This document shows, piece by piece, positions 52,127-60,907 of a stretch of DNA of 64,000 bases. Both the position numbers and the translations under genes were made by a program. The stretch is from CAYWXV01 sp964462535 (GTDB lineage: Bacteria; Bacteroidota; Ignavibacteria; OLB7). The notes beneath the pieces are model-generated. The model was not told the DNA's origin. It worked only from the letters and a program-made list of their open reading frames with translations, and ran no database searches. Each line of letters opens with the position of its first letter. Position 1 is the stretch's first letter. The DNA is taken from the NCBI GenBank assembly GCA_964462535.1, contig CAYWXV010000001.1, forward strand, positions 1-64,000. The letters run 5' to 3'.

Positions 52127-54283
52127 TCATACCAGACCGCTCCGCTTGCGAATGAACCATTCTAGCGCGAACGCTGCAAGTGCGGCCGCAAGAATCCACG
52201 GGACGTGCCAGAGAGGCGTGTCGTGCGATTCTTCGATCGACCGAGGTTCGAACCCGGCGTTTCGCTCGATGTCCGCGACGATCGAAGCAGCTTCGCGAGA
52301 CGTCTTGAAGACCCCGCCGGTCCTGGCCGCGAGTGCGCGTAACAACTCGACGTTCATCGCGGGCTCGGCGAATTCCGGTCCCAGGTCGCCAACGCTGAAG
52401 GCGCTCGCGTCTCGTCCTATCACCTGACCACCAACAGATGCAGTGCCGAGAACGGAATACTCGCCAGGAGCGCGCCGCCCGAGCGTCGCCAGGTATCTCC
52501 CGCTCCCAAGGGGCGCCAGCGTGACAGTCTCCTTCCCGTTCGGTCCCTCAACGCTTGCCGACACTCGTGCATCTGAAAGCGGGTCGTACGACTCATCATA
52601 GGCCTGCGCGACGATTCGGATCGTCTCGTCTGTACCATACGCCGGTTTCTCGGCCAAGACGCGGAGGCGCCGATCGTTGTCTGCGGCCGCGAGCCATCTG
52701 AGGGAATTCGATACGAAGCCGTCAAGCACGGACGGGACCGAATCCGGTCCTGGAGCCTTGATACCCCCCGCAAGAAGCTCCCACCGGAAGATACCGTATC
52801 CCAACACCGCCACCGTTCGGTTGCGCCCAAGCGAGCGCGCCACGATCAGTGGCTCACGCACGGACGTCCCCGCAATGCCCCCGGTCACGAGAGACGTCGC
52901 TTCTGGTCGCGGGGCAAACACTGTTTCCGAGCGATAGATAGGAGGAAGGTCATCCCATCTGTCGATGTTTGGCACGGCCGTCACAGGGCTCAGTCGTCCT
53001 GGGCCCTCAAGGTGCGCCGTGATCTCCATTTCCCCCGATCTAGGACTACCGACGGTGACAGGCAGCAGCGATTCCAACACCTTTAGCTTGCCGGGGTCGA
53101 GCCTGTTGCCAGCCACGAAGAGCAGGGGGACATCACGCGTTCCAAGGGCATCACGGATCAATCTCAAGTCAGCATCACTCGTGGTGGCCGTCGGGAAGTC
53201 CACAAGAATCACCGCCTCGACCCCGCCGAACACGCTTGCCGTCGCGCCCCCCTCGATGAAGGTCCCATCGCCGCGACCAATGAGCGTCTTCACGGTGACG
53301 GCTCGATCGCGCTCCAGGTGTCGTCGAATGAACGCCACATCCGCTCCCGGCCCCCCCGCAATCAGGAGGTACTTCCTGTTATCCGGTCTTACCTTCACGA
53401 ACGTCGTGCGGGCGTTGTTCTTTTCGGTCAGCTCTCCCGCAACGAACCCGACGTCAGCTCGCAGTCTGACGATCCCTTCTTGCGTGGCGCGGTAGGTGAA
53501 GGAGACAATCTCCTCGTTGTCACCGGCTGGTAGAGACACGGTCCTCTTCGCCACAATTGCGCCGTTCGCTCGAAGCGTAACCGTTGAGGCAACGTTCGTG
53601 GCACCGGAAGACCGCACACGGACTTCCACGGGGATCTCGTTCCCGACGTAGGTAATGTCGTTCGTTAGAATCGACTGCACGGATAGGTCACGCGGATTCG
53701 AGCTGTCCCCGAAGCCCACGACATAGACCGGGAGTCCGACCTCCTCGGCCACATACAGGGGGCTGGAACCTGCCGTGGGACGTCCGTCCGTCAACAATAC
53801 GACTGCTCGAACGTTCCCGTGTCTCAACGAGTCGCCAACCCTTTCGAATGGAAGATCGAGACGCGTCGCAACGCGATCGGAACGGAGTGTGTCGCCCTGG
53901 AGCGGGAACAGGAGTGGGTATGTAGAGTCCGCAAACCCGATCCAACCCGCTCTGTCGTTCCCGAAAGCCTCCCGAAGCATCGACACCACCGAAGCCACTT
54001 CATGCGATCTCATCGAATCGAGCCCCGGCAGCCTCATGCTCGCACTCTCGTCAACAGCTATGACGACGGAGGGCTGTTCGACACGAATGCCGACGTATGA
54101 GAGTATCGGCTCTAGAATCAACAGGAGGAGCAGACCGATACCGATCGTGCGAAGCACGATCAGCGTCCATCTTCGCCCGTTTGACACTGGTGGAGAGGTT
54201 CGACGATAGCTCCACCAGGCAGTCGCGAACGCGGCCGCCACGATGCCGATGACGACGGGGATGCTAACCACGAACCCCAGCAT
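52127..54283 (-). CDS. Membrane-anchored VWA-domain protein
   Basis: A 718-residue protein. Two N-terminal membrane helices are followed by a von Willebrand A domain (about 85-230) with an intact MIDAS entry DESASM (DxSxS) and LLTDGRPT, then repeated beta-sandwich domains (CARDB/Ig-like, TLRANGAIVAKRTVSLPAGD), a glutamine-amidotransferase-like segment, and a C-terminal helix ending in basic residues (EWFIRKRSGLV). The layout resembles BatA-like and large VWA proteins of unknown function. ATG 54283 precedes the first helix; an earlier TTG is unlikely. It is divergent from tsaD. Confidence 0.85.
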   Translation of the reverse strand: MLGFVVSIPVVIGIVAAAFATAWWSYRRTSPPVSNGRRWTLIVLRTIGIGLLLLLILEPILSYVGIRVEQPSVVIAVDESASMRLPGLDSMRSHEVASVVSMLREAFGNDRAGWIGFADSTYPLLFPLQGDTLRSDRVATRLDLPFERVGDSLRHGNVRAVVLLTDGRPTAGSSPLYVAEEVGLPVYVVGFGDSSNPRDLSVQSILTNDITYVGNEIPVEVRVRSSGATNVASTVTLRANGAIVAKRTVSLPAGDNEEIVSFTYRATQEGIVRLRADVGFVAGELTEKNNARTTFVKVRPDNRKYLLIAGGPGADVAFIRRHLERDRAVTVKTLIGRGDGTFIEGGATASVFGGVEAVILVDFPTATTSDADLRLIRDALGTRDVPLLFVAGNRLDPGKLKVLESLLPVTVGSPRSGEMEITAHLEGPGRLSPVTAVPNIDRWDDLPPIYRSETVFAPRPEATSLVTGGIAGTSVREPLIVARSLGRNRTVAVLGYGIFRWELLAGGIKAPGPDSVPSVLDGFVSNSLRWLAAADNDRRLRVLAEKPAYGTDETIRIVAQAYDESYDPLSDARVSASVEGPNGKETVTLAPLGSGRYLATLGRRAPGEYSVLGTASVGGQVIGRDASAFSVGDLGPEFAEPAMNVELLRALAARTGGVFKTSREAASIVADIERNAGFEPRSIEESHDTPLWHVPWILAAALAAFALEWFIRKRSGLV

Positions 54284-54400
54284 GTATCCGTTCACAGCCA
54301 CTATTCTAGTGCGGGAATCGACGTTCGCCTCGCGAACGTCCAACAATTGGAGGGGGCTAATATAGGGCTGGCCTTGGGTCGCCCACCATGAGTTGGATCG

Positions 54401-54408
54401 TATCTTCG
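54401..54408 (+). promoter_or_regulatory. Candidate promoter -7 box for tsaD
   Basis: TATCTTCG (a one-base variant of TAnnTTTG) ends 7 nt before the tsaD ATG at 54416. A transcript from here would be leaderless or nearly so. No optimal upstream element is seen. Confidence 0.4.
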
Positions 54409-54415
54409 CGTTCCA

Positions 54416-55438
54416 ATGGACCCAGTCTATCTACTCGCTATTGAGTCTTCGTGCGACGAAACGTCGGTGGCGCTGTTGAACAGCGGAACCGTCGTAGCGC
54501 ATGTGATTTCATCCCAACGCGATCATAGCTCGTGGGGGGGAGTCGTCCCGGAATTGGCGTCTCGCGCACACCTTACGGCCATCGCTCCGGAGGTTCTGAG
54601 CGTGATGAAGAGGGGAGGAATTGGCTACGGCGATCTATCCGCTGTGGCGGTGACTACCGAGCCTGGTCTTGTCGGGTCGCTGCTCGTCGGTCTGAACGTC
54701 GCGAAGGGAATGGCTTCAACGCTCGGTATACCGCTCATTTCCGTTCACCACATTGAAGCTCATCTGCTCTCCATATTTCTCGACAATGACGATGTGGACT
54801 TCCCGTACGTGGGGCTTGTTGTATCCGGAGGACATACGCTGCTTTATTCGGTGGAGGGTGCTGGGTCGTACCGATTGCTGGGGGCGACCAGAGACGATGC
54901 GGCGGGAGAGGCATTCGACAAGGGGGCGAAGCTGCTCGGGTTGGGATATCCGGGGGGTCCTGCAATAGATCGTCTTGCGGCCGACGGGGATCCGGCTGCC
55001 GTCGATTTCCCGAGAGCGTTGAAGAAGGGTGGGAATCTCGATTTCAGCTTCAGCGGTTTGAAGACGTCCCTTCGGTATCATCTGCGCGATCACTACAATG
55101 GCGCTCCCCCCACGGGCAACCAGCTGTACGATCTCTGTGCCTCCTACCAGGAAGCAATCGTGGATGTCTTGATCTGGAAGGGTCTGGCGGCGGCCCGAGC
55201 CACCGGGCACGACAGGATTGCGCTTGTAGGAGGGGTTGCGGCGAACAGTCGGCTCCGATCGAGAATGGAATCCGCGTGCGGCGATGCCGGACTGGCCTTC
55301 TTTACGGTGCGTCCTGTCCATGGAACCGACAACGCCGCGATGATCGGTATCGCCGGTTGGCAGAAATACATTCGCGGCGAGTTCGCGCCGCTGACCGTCA
55401 CGGCCTCAGCCACGGCAATTCGATCGCGCGCGAGATGA
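54416..55438 (+). CDS. tsaD: tRNA N6-adenosine threonylcarbamoyltransferase
   Basis: Catalytic subunit that transfers threonylcarbamoyl to A37 of ANN-decoding tRNAs, with TsaB and TsaE (not in the window). The 340 residues have the ASKHA start LLAIESSCDETSVALL, the metal-binding HHIEAHL, VVSGGHTLL, ALVGGVAANSRLR and a C-terminal HGTDNAAMIG. Length is typical. Its stop overlaps the rsmB start by 4 bp, so the two RNA-modification genes are coupled. Confidence 0.96.
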   Translation: MDPVYLLAIESSCDETSVALLNSGTVVAHVISSQRDHSSWGGVVPELASRAHLTAIAPEVLSVMKRGGIGYGDLSAVAVTTEPGLVGSLLVGLNVAKGMASTLGIPLISVHHIEAHLLSIFLDNDDVDFPYVGLVVSGGHTLLYSVEGAGSYRLLGATRDDAAGEAFDKGAKLLGLGYPGGPAIDRLAADGDPAAVDFPRALKKGGNLDFSFSGLKTSLRYHLRDHYNGAPPTGNQLYDLCASYQEAIVDVLIWKGLAAARATGHDRIALVGGVAANSRLRSRMESACGDAGLAFFTVRPVHGTDNAAMIGIAGWQKYIRGEFAPLTVTASATAIRSRAR

Positions 55439-56790
55439 TCCGAGGCATCACCGACGCTTCGTTCGCCGAAATCGAACTTGCACTGGCATCACCGCGGCGC
55501 GCCCGATTCATCATGGGGCACGTGTTCGAGGTACTCTCCACCATTCTCGCTCGCCCGACCATTCCTGCCGATTCGATTGTCTCGCGCTTCTACCGCGATC
55601 GCCGATACCTCGGTTCTCACGACAGAGGGTGCATCGCCGACATCACGTATGACATTCTGCGCGGAGTGCTGCGTCACAGGAAACTGTTGGATCGATATCT
55701 GATACCCGACGCGATTGACCGGGCCGCGGCGCTCCACATTGTCTGCTGGTTGACCGAGCAGGGGCTGACTGTACCGACGCATATCCTTGCAGACTTCATG
55801 CCGATCGCCCCTCACGCGATAGATCAGGTCCCAGAGCGACTCGATCGCGCGCTGCGCGATCTCGCCGGCCGTAAGACAACCGAGCAGCTTGCCGTCGCAA
55901 GCGGGCTTCCTGTGTGGGTCGTGGAGGCGATCTCCTCACGGTTCCACGAGAACGTTGAGGATGCACTTGCGGGGTTCAACCGGCAGGCCCCCATTACGCT
56001 GCGCGCCAATCGTCTCCTCACGTCACGCGAGCGGCTGGTCGACTCACTTGCCCAGGACGGCATAGCATCCTCACCCGGCATCTATTCCCCCGACGCGATC
56101 CTACTCGAGCACCGCTTGAACGCGCATGGTCTCCGTCAATTTCGGTCAGGTTGGTTCGAGGTACAGGATGAGGGGAGCCAGATGCTCTCGATCATGCTGG
56201 ATCCTCATCCGGGCTGGAGCGTGTTCGATGCCTGTGCCGGTGGTGGTGGGAAGACCCTGCATCTATCCGCAATCATGCGAGGGAAGGGGGGAGTATTCGC
56301 TCACGACATCAACGATCGGCGCCTCTCCGATTTGCGTCCACGTCTGAAGCGGAGCAGCGCGCAGAACGTAAGGACCATGTACCATGAGGAGTACCGGCAG
56401 CGACTGGCGCAACTCGAAGGAACGTTTGATGCCGTTCTGATCGATGCGCCGTGCAGCGGCACCGGCGTTCTCCGTCGAAACCCGGGTGCCCGCCTGTCGA
56501 TCGATCGTGACATGGTGAGTCGCATGACGCGAACGCAGGCCGGGATCTTGAAGGAGTATTCGCGCCTTGCAAAACCCGGGGGCCTGGTCCTCTATGCAAC
56601 CTGTTCGTTGCTCGACGAAGAAGACGAGGCACAGGTGGATAGATTCCTGGAAGGAACCGATGGTTGGGTGACTGTTCCGATCGAGGGCATAGATCCATCG
56701 ATGGTGACGTCTGCGGGATACTACAGATCGTGGCCCCATCTCCACAACACCGACGCGTTCTTCGGAGCGCTGTTGCGCCGGACGCGTTAG
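55435..56790 (+). CDS. rsmB: 16S rRNA m5C methyltransferase, RsmB/Sun family
   Basis: SAM-dependent RNA cytosine-C5 methyltransferase. The 451 residues have an N-terminal NusB-like helical domain (about 15-145, with DRGCIADITYDILRGVLR) followed by the catalytic Rossmann domain: VFDACAGGGGKTLHLS for SAM, DAPCSGTGVLRRNP with the release cysteine, and YATCSLLDEED with the nucleophile. The NusB-like domain marks RsmB rather than RsmF. The exact target is inferred from the family. ATG 55435 sits in the tsaD stop. Confidence 0.93.
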   Translation: MIRGITDASFAEIELALASPRRARFIMGHVFEVLSTILARPTIPADSIVSRFYRDRRYLGSHDRGCIADITYDILRGVLRHRKLLDRYLIPDAIDRAAALHIVCWLTEQGLTVPTHILADFMPIAPHAIDQVPERLDRALRDLAGRKTTEQLAVASGLPVWVVEAISSRFHENVEDALAGFNRQAPITLRANRLLTSRERLVDSLAQDGIASSPGIYSPDAILLEHRLNAHGLRQFRSGWFEVQDEGSQMLSIMLDPHPGWSVFDACAGGGGKTLHLSAIMRGKGGVFAHDINDRRLSDLRPRLKRSSAQNVRTMYHEEYRQRLAQLEGTFDAVLIDAPCSGTGVLRRNPGARLSIDRDMVSRMTRTQAGILKEYSRLAKPGGLVLYATCSLLDEEDEAQVDRFLEGTDGWVTVPIEGIDPSMVTSAGYYRSWPHLHNTDAFFGALLRRTR

Positions 56791-56791
56791 C

Positions 56792-56900
56792 TCGGTGCGA
56801 TACAAGACGGGGCTCCCCGGAACGATCGCACCGATGGATCCCATTGCGGTGCTTAGGCGACCTCAGAACGTCTTGACGTTCCATCGAACACGCACGATGG
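56792..56900. terminator. Hairpin cluster between convergent rsmB and APC permease genes
   Basis: Three inverted repeats lie in the 139-base convergent gap: a 10-bp perfect repeat (56792-56801 with 56825-56834), a 6-bp repeat (56866-56871 with 56876-56881) and another (56881-56886 with 56895-56900). None is followed by a T run, so termination is suspected from position only. Confidence 0.35.
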
Positions 56901-56929
56901 TGGCTCGATCCGATTGAGTCCAACCTGCT

Positions 56930-58423
56930 TTACGCCTCACCCTTCTTCATCCGGGATCTGTACCAAGCGTACAGGGGCACGCCGACCAGGACGAGTGCGA
57001 GCCCGAGGGCGAAGTTGATCACTTCATTCCGGCCACTCTCGAAGTTCACGATGTCGCCGTAAATCGTGAGTCCCAGAAATCCCGCGGCGAACACGATAAA
57101 GATCCACGGGACAACAGGATATCCCGGCACACGGTATGGTCTCTCTGCAAGTGGTTCCTTACGACGGAGCACGAACACCCCATATGCACCTGCCGCATAA
57201 AAGATCCAGCTGACGAAGATCAACATATCCGTGAGCGTGTCGAATGTGCCGCTGAAGAGGAGGAGGACGCTCCAGATGCATTGCACCATAAGTGATGCTG
57301 CTGGGGTGTGGAACCGTGGGTGGGCGTTTCCGAGGAAACGGGGAAAGACCCGTCGGCGCGACATGGAGAAATAGACACGTGCACTTGCCAAGATCGTCCC
57401 GTTCGTTGTTCCGAGTGTGGAAATCATGACCGCGATGGCAATCCACTTCCCAGATCCTTCCCAGGTTAGATTGGCTACGTCTGCGGCGACAAGAGACGAC
57501 TCGGCCATCTTGTCAATGGGGAGCACCCAGGCATACGCAAGATTCACCAGCACGTATACCGCGATCACAATTCCCATTCCCAGGAGAAGTCCTCTGGGAA
57601 GCGTCCGTTGTGGTGTGCGAACCTCGCCGGCGATATAGGTCACATTGTTCCAACCGTCGTACGCCCAGAAAGCCCCTTGCAACGCGCCGACGATTGCCAG
57701 CGCGATAGCCCAGTTACCCAGAGTTGCTCCTGAGAACGGCGCATCATTGACCAGATTGGAAGAGCTGCCGACGCCTGGACTGAAGAATGCAAGGAGCACG
57801 AGCGCGATGATGGCTATGATCTTCGAAACCGTGAAGACGTTCTGAACGACACCGCCAAATCGAACACCCAGGTAGTTCACGAACGAGAGAAGGACGATGA
57901 GGAGGGCGGCTGCCCCTTTCACGCCGATATCGGCAAAGGGGTGGATGTCGCCTATGAACGGGATGACGAGTGTTACCTCGCGCATTGCCGGCGACGAGGC
58001 CGGGAGTTGCACCACCTGTCCGAGATATTCGGCAAAGACGTATGCAATGCTGGCTATCGAGCCGGTCTGAATCACGGCGAAGACCGCCCAGCCATAGATA
58101 TAGGCGAAGAAAGGACCATACATCCGCTCGAAATAGATGTACTGCCCGCCGGTCTCGGGAATCTGCGACGCTACCTCGGCGTTCGTCAGGGCGCCGAACA
58201 ACGTGATCACTCCTGCAAGCACCCAGATCCCAATCAGCAGCTCGGGAGATCCGATGCCGTGCGAAACGAGATCGGCTGCCATCGTCCCAGGCTTCTTAAA
58301 CACACCGGAACCAATCATCGCACCCACGATGATCATCACAGTAGTGAACAGGCCCAGCTGAGGCAAAAGCCCGACGCTCAGTCGACGTTGCTCGGACGCG
58401 TGTTCGGACGTTGTGTCGGGCAT
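56930..58423 (-). CDS. APC-family amino acid permease
   Basis: A 497-residue membrane transporter of about 12 helices from the amino acid-polyamine-organocation superfamily. The first helix has the broken-helix substrate motif GAMIGSGVFKKPGTMA, and NAEVASQIPETGGQYIYF and WVLAGVITLFGALTNA follow; late segments (LVLVGVPLYAWYRSRM) end in basic residues. It is like LAT/SteT-type amino acid exchangers; the substrate is unknown. ATG 58423 is the family-like start. It follows sixA by 35 bp on the same strand. Confidence 0.9.
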   Translation of the reverse strand: MPDTTSEHASEQRRLSVGLLPQLGLFTTVMIIVGAMIGSGVFKKPGTMAADLVSHGIGSPELLIGIWVLAGVITLFGALTNAEVASQIPETGGQYIYFERMYGPFFAYIYGWAVFAVIQTGSIASIAYVFAEYLGQVVQLPASSPAMREVTLVIPFIGDIHPFADIGVKGAAALLIVLLSFVNYLGVRFGGVVQNVFTVSKIIAIIALVLLAFFSPGVGSSSNLVNDAPFSGATLGNWAIALAIVGALQGAFWAYDGWNNVTYIAGEVRTPQRTLPRGLLLGMGIVIAVYVLVNLAYAWVLPIDKMAESSLVAADVANLTWEGSGKWIAIAVMISTLGTTNGTILASARVYFSMSRRRVFPRFLGNAHPRFHTPAASLMVQCIWSVLLLFSGTFDTLTDMLIFVSWIFYAAGAYGVFVLRRKEPLAERPYRVPGYPVVPWIFIVFAAGFLGLTIYGDIVNFESGRNEVINFALGLALVLVGVPLYAWYRSRMKKGEA

Positions 58424-58458
58424 GGTGGGGGAGAATGGAGATGGTTGGAAAGGGGGTG

Positions 58459-58953
58459 TCAGGCGAGAAGCTGCTCGACGAGGCGAGGGGGGAGGGTCCA
58501 CAGCAATGCCCCTATAGCTGAGGGGCGAATGCGCATGACTTCAATTGCCGTTACAGAGGCTTTCTTGACCTCGATCAAAAGACCCCCCTGAGCACAGATC
58601 CCTGAAATCATCGCGCTCATGCTTGGCTCGTGACCGGCAACGAGGATCGACTCCCTGGTCGAGAGTTCTTCTATCACGTCAGAGATACCTTCGTAGCGCC
58701 CTGCGGGCGTGAGCCTACCGTCATGGAGGATATCGTCGGGGAAGCCGATGACATCGGCGACAATCTCGGCAGTCTGGACGGCGCGCACATAGGGGCTGGA
58801 CACTATCGCATCGAGCGTGATGTCCATCTTCTTCAACGCGCGCGCCACCATCGACGTTCGATCGCGGCCTTTGTCGGTAAGCTGTCGCTCTGCATCGCCA
58901 CCCATACGTGGCCATTCTTCGGCGATGCCATGTCGCATCATGTAGAGTTTCAT
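58459..58953 (-). CDS. sixA: Phosphohistidine phosphatase SixA-like
   Basis: A 164-residue histidine-phosphatase superfamily protein with the catalytic RHG at the start (MKLYMMRHGIAEEW), a conserved Arg in SSPYVRAVQTAE, and the second catalytic His in ILVAGHEPSMSAM. Such small proteins dephosphorylate phosphohistidine or phospho-metabolites; the name SixA is the closest family. ATG 58953 is chosen because the RHG motif must lie near the N-terminus. A TAGATTCG box lies 6 nt upstream of the ATG. Confidence 0.87.
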   Translation of the reverse strand: MKLYMMRHGIAEEWPRMGGDAERQLTDKGRDRTSMVARALKKMDITLDAIVSSPYVRAVQTAEIVADVIGFPDDILHDGRLTPAGRYEGISDVIEELSTRESILVAGHEPSMSAMISGICAQGGLLIEVKKASVTAIEVMRIRPSAIGALLWTLPPRLVEQLLA

Positions 58954-58959
58954 TGCGCC

Positions 58960-58967
58960 CGAATCTA
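58960..58967 (-). promoter_or_regulatory. Candidate promoter -7 box for sixA
   Basis: On the minus strand this reads TAGATTCG and ends 6 nt before the sixA ATG at 58953. The same TTAGATTCGG string stands before the gene at 11448. A leaderless transcript is implied. Confidence 0.4.
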
Positions 58968-59051
58968 ACCCCCGTGACAAATCTTGCAATAGACTCGCGC
59001 GACGTCGCGTCGGCACGATGAGCTACATTCCCTCAACATTTGGAGAACGCA

Positions 59052-59378
59052 ATGAGTACAACTACGCCGCCAAAGGCTTATTCCGAGTTTGTAGGACGCT
59101 ACCCCGAGTTGGGGGCCGCATGGGACCAGATAGCGGTTGCGGGGCATGAAGGGCCCTTAACGGATCGCGAGCAGCGACTTGTGAAGCTCGCCATCGCGAT
59201 CGGGGCAATGCGGGAAGGGGCCGTGCGGTCCTCCGTTCGGAAAGGCCTGGCAATGGGGATCACCACCGCGGAGATAGAGCAGGTCATCGCCTTGGCTGCG
59301 GGAACCATGGGCATGCCTTCCACGGTGGCGGCGTTTACATGGTGCCGATCCGCCATCGACCGCGCAACGGAAGGATGA
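59052..59378 (+). CDS. Carboxymuconolactone decarboxylase-like protein without catalytic residues
   Basis: A 108-residue all-helical protein of the AhpD/CMD fold (LVKLAIAIGAMREGAVRSSV, then GITTAEIEQVIALAAGTMGMPS). The position of the redox CxxC and catalytic His of AhpD-like members, just after GAM, is here REGAVRSSV, with neither Cys nor His, so peroxidase activity is unlikely. GGAG lies 7 nt before ATG 59052. Its stop overlaps mobA by 4 bp, so they are co-translated; the link in function is unclear. Confidence 0.8.
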   Translation: MSTTTPPKAYSEFVGRYPELGAAWDQIAVAGHEGPLTDREQRLVKLAIAIGAMREGAVRSSVRKGLAMGITTAEIEQVIALAAGTMGMPSTVAAFTWCRSAIDRATEG

Positions 59379-59959
59379 GCGACGAAGTTGCCATAGCAAT
59401 ACTCGCGGGAGGTGCCTCCACCCGCATGGGGCGCGACAAGGCCCTACTCAAGTATCGCGGCGTGTCGATGCTGGACCGCGTCATCCGGCTCGCTCGCCGA
59501 CATTCAACATCCGTCGCCGTGGTTGGACGTAGGGGGGAGGATCGTGATGGGGTAGTGTGGATTCCCGACGAACACCCCAACGGTGGGCCGGTGCAGGCGA
59601 TCGCGACTGCCATCAAGGCGCTCGGGGCGGACACCCTCGTTGTCGCGTGCGACATGCCGCTCCTGAGTGACGAGCATGTTTCATGGCTTCTGGCAGCCTG
59701 GAGCAACGACACCTCCAGGCTCGGACTCATCACCACGAGCTCTTTCGGATTTCAGCCACTCTGTTCGATGTACACGGAGCGATTGCTTCCCGCGCTGGAG
59801 CTGGCAATGCAGACCGGTGTTCGCTCACTTCGAGAGGTTATCGAAAGGAACGACGTGCCAACCATCGAAATGCCGGCGACACTTGAAGGAGGGATGGTGA
59901 ACGTGAACACGCTTGAAGACTACAACGCACTAGCAGACATTGACGATCTACTCACCTGA
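59375..59959 (+). CDS. mobA: Molybdenum cofactor guanylyltransferase
   Basis: Adds GMP to molybdopterin to form the MGD cofactor. The 194 residues start with the nucleotide-binding loop ILAGGASTRMGRDKALL, then IPDEHPNGGPVQAIATA and VVACDMPLLSDEHVSWLL with the metal-binding Asp. The C-terminal VNVNTLEDY is typical. The ATG at 59375 is in the preceding stop. It overlaps the convergent hemF by 12 bp. The sulfite-oxidase-type enzyme at 50956 would normally use molybdopterin without GMP, so other MGD enzymes are expected elsewhere. Confidence 0.92.
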   Translation: MSDEVAIAILAGGASTRMGRDKALLKYRGVSMLDRVIRLARRHSTSVAVVGRRGEDRDGVVWIPDEHPNGGPVQAIATAIKALGADTLVVACDMPLLSDEHVSWLLAAWSNDTSRLGLITTSSFGFQPLCSMYTERLLPALELAMQTGVRSLREVIERNDVPTIEMPATLEGGMVNVNTLEDYNALADIDDLLT

Positions 59960-60907
59960 CGTCCAATCCCGAGGCGAGCGGAGCCAGTTCATGAGAAGCC
60001 GCTCGTTGTCGGTCGTCTCCATCGGCGCGTCGTAGTCGAAATGGACTTCTGGTGGAAGGCTCATCAGAATGCTCTCAATACGCCCTGAGGTCTCCAGCCC
60101 GAAGAGCGTCCCCCGATCGTAGACAAGATTGAACTCGACGTACCGTCCCCGCCTCAGGAGCTGGAACTTCTTTTCGCGCTGGGTGTGCTCCTCGTGCAGG
60201 TGGCGCTCGACGATAGGTACGTACGCCTGGAGAAACGCGCCTCCCATCGCCTGTTGGAAGCGGAACAGGCGCTCCATCTCGGTGGCGTCACCGCGCAGAT
60301 AGTCGTAGAACACGCCCCCGACTCCTCGAGCCTCGTTTCTGTGACGGATGTAGAAGTACTCGTCGCACCACTTCTTGAATCTGGGATAGAGCTCCGTCCC
60401 AAACGGATCTGCGGCCCGCTTCAGCGTGTTGTGGAAGTGTCGTGCATCTTCTTCGACTGGCACGTACGGTGTCAGGTCCGCACCGCCGCCGAACCATGCA
60501 TCGCCACCACCGGTCTCGAAGTAGCGGAAATTGGCATGTACAGTCGGTATGCGCGGGGATCGTGGGTGCAGCACGAGAGAGACCCCCGTCGCATAGAATT
60601 CCCCGTCCCCGATCGCCATTCGCTCGGCCATCTTCGACGGCATCTCACCGAAGACCTCTGATACGTTAACGCCCCCTTTCTCGAAGACTCCTCCGTCGGC
60701 GATTACGCGACTCCACCCACCGCCACCCCCCGGGCGTTCCCACACATCCTCCGTAAAGCTCGCGCGCCCGTCCAGCTGCTCCAGACGGGCGCAGATGCGA
60801 TCTTGAAGCTCGCGTACGAAGGCGAACATGCGAGTACGGAGAGGAGGGATGTCCCCCCTCTCCGCAGTTCCGTGATCCGTCGACTGTTCAAGCGGGTCGC
60901 GACTCAT
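59948..60907 (-). CDS. hemF: Oxygen-dependent coproporphyrinogen III oxidase
   Basis: Oxidative decarboxylation of coproporphyrinogen III to protoporphyrinogen IX in heme synthesis, using O2. The 319 residues include the conserved WERPGGGGGWSRVIADGGVF, GVSLVLHPRSPRIPTVHANFR, WFGGGADLTPYV, EARGVGGVFYDYL and VEFNLVYDRGTLFGL. The ATG overlaps the stop of the upstream PD40/OmpA-like gene by 4 bp. An aerobic-only step here fits the aa3-type oxidase cluster. Confidence 0.97.
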   Translation of the reverse strand: MSRDPLEQSTDHGTAERGDIPPLRTRMFAFVRELQDRICARLEQLDGRASFTEDVWERPGGGGGWSRVIADGGVFEKGGVNVSEVFGEMPSKMAERMAIGDGEFYATGVSLVLHPRSPRIPTVHANFRYFETGGGDAWFGGGADLTPYVPVEEDARHFHNTLKRAADPFGTELYPRFKKWCDEYFYIRHRNEARGVGGVFYDYLRGDATEMERLFRFQQAMGGAFLQAYVPIVERHLHEEHTQREKKFQLLRRGRYVEFNLVYDRGTLFGLETSGRIESILMSLPPEVHFDYDAPMETTDNERLLMNWLRSPRDWTSGE

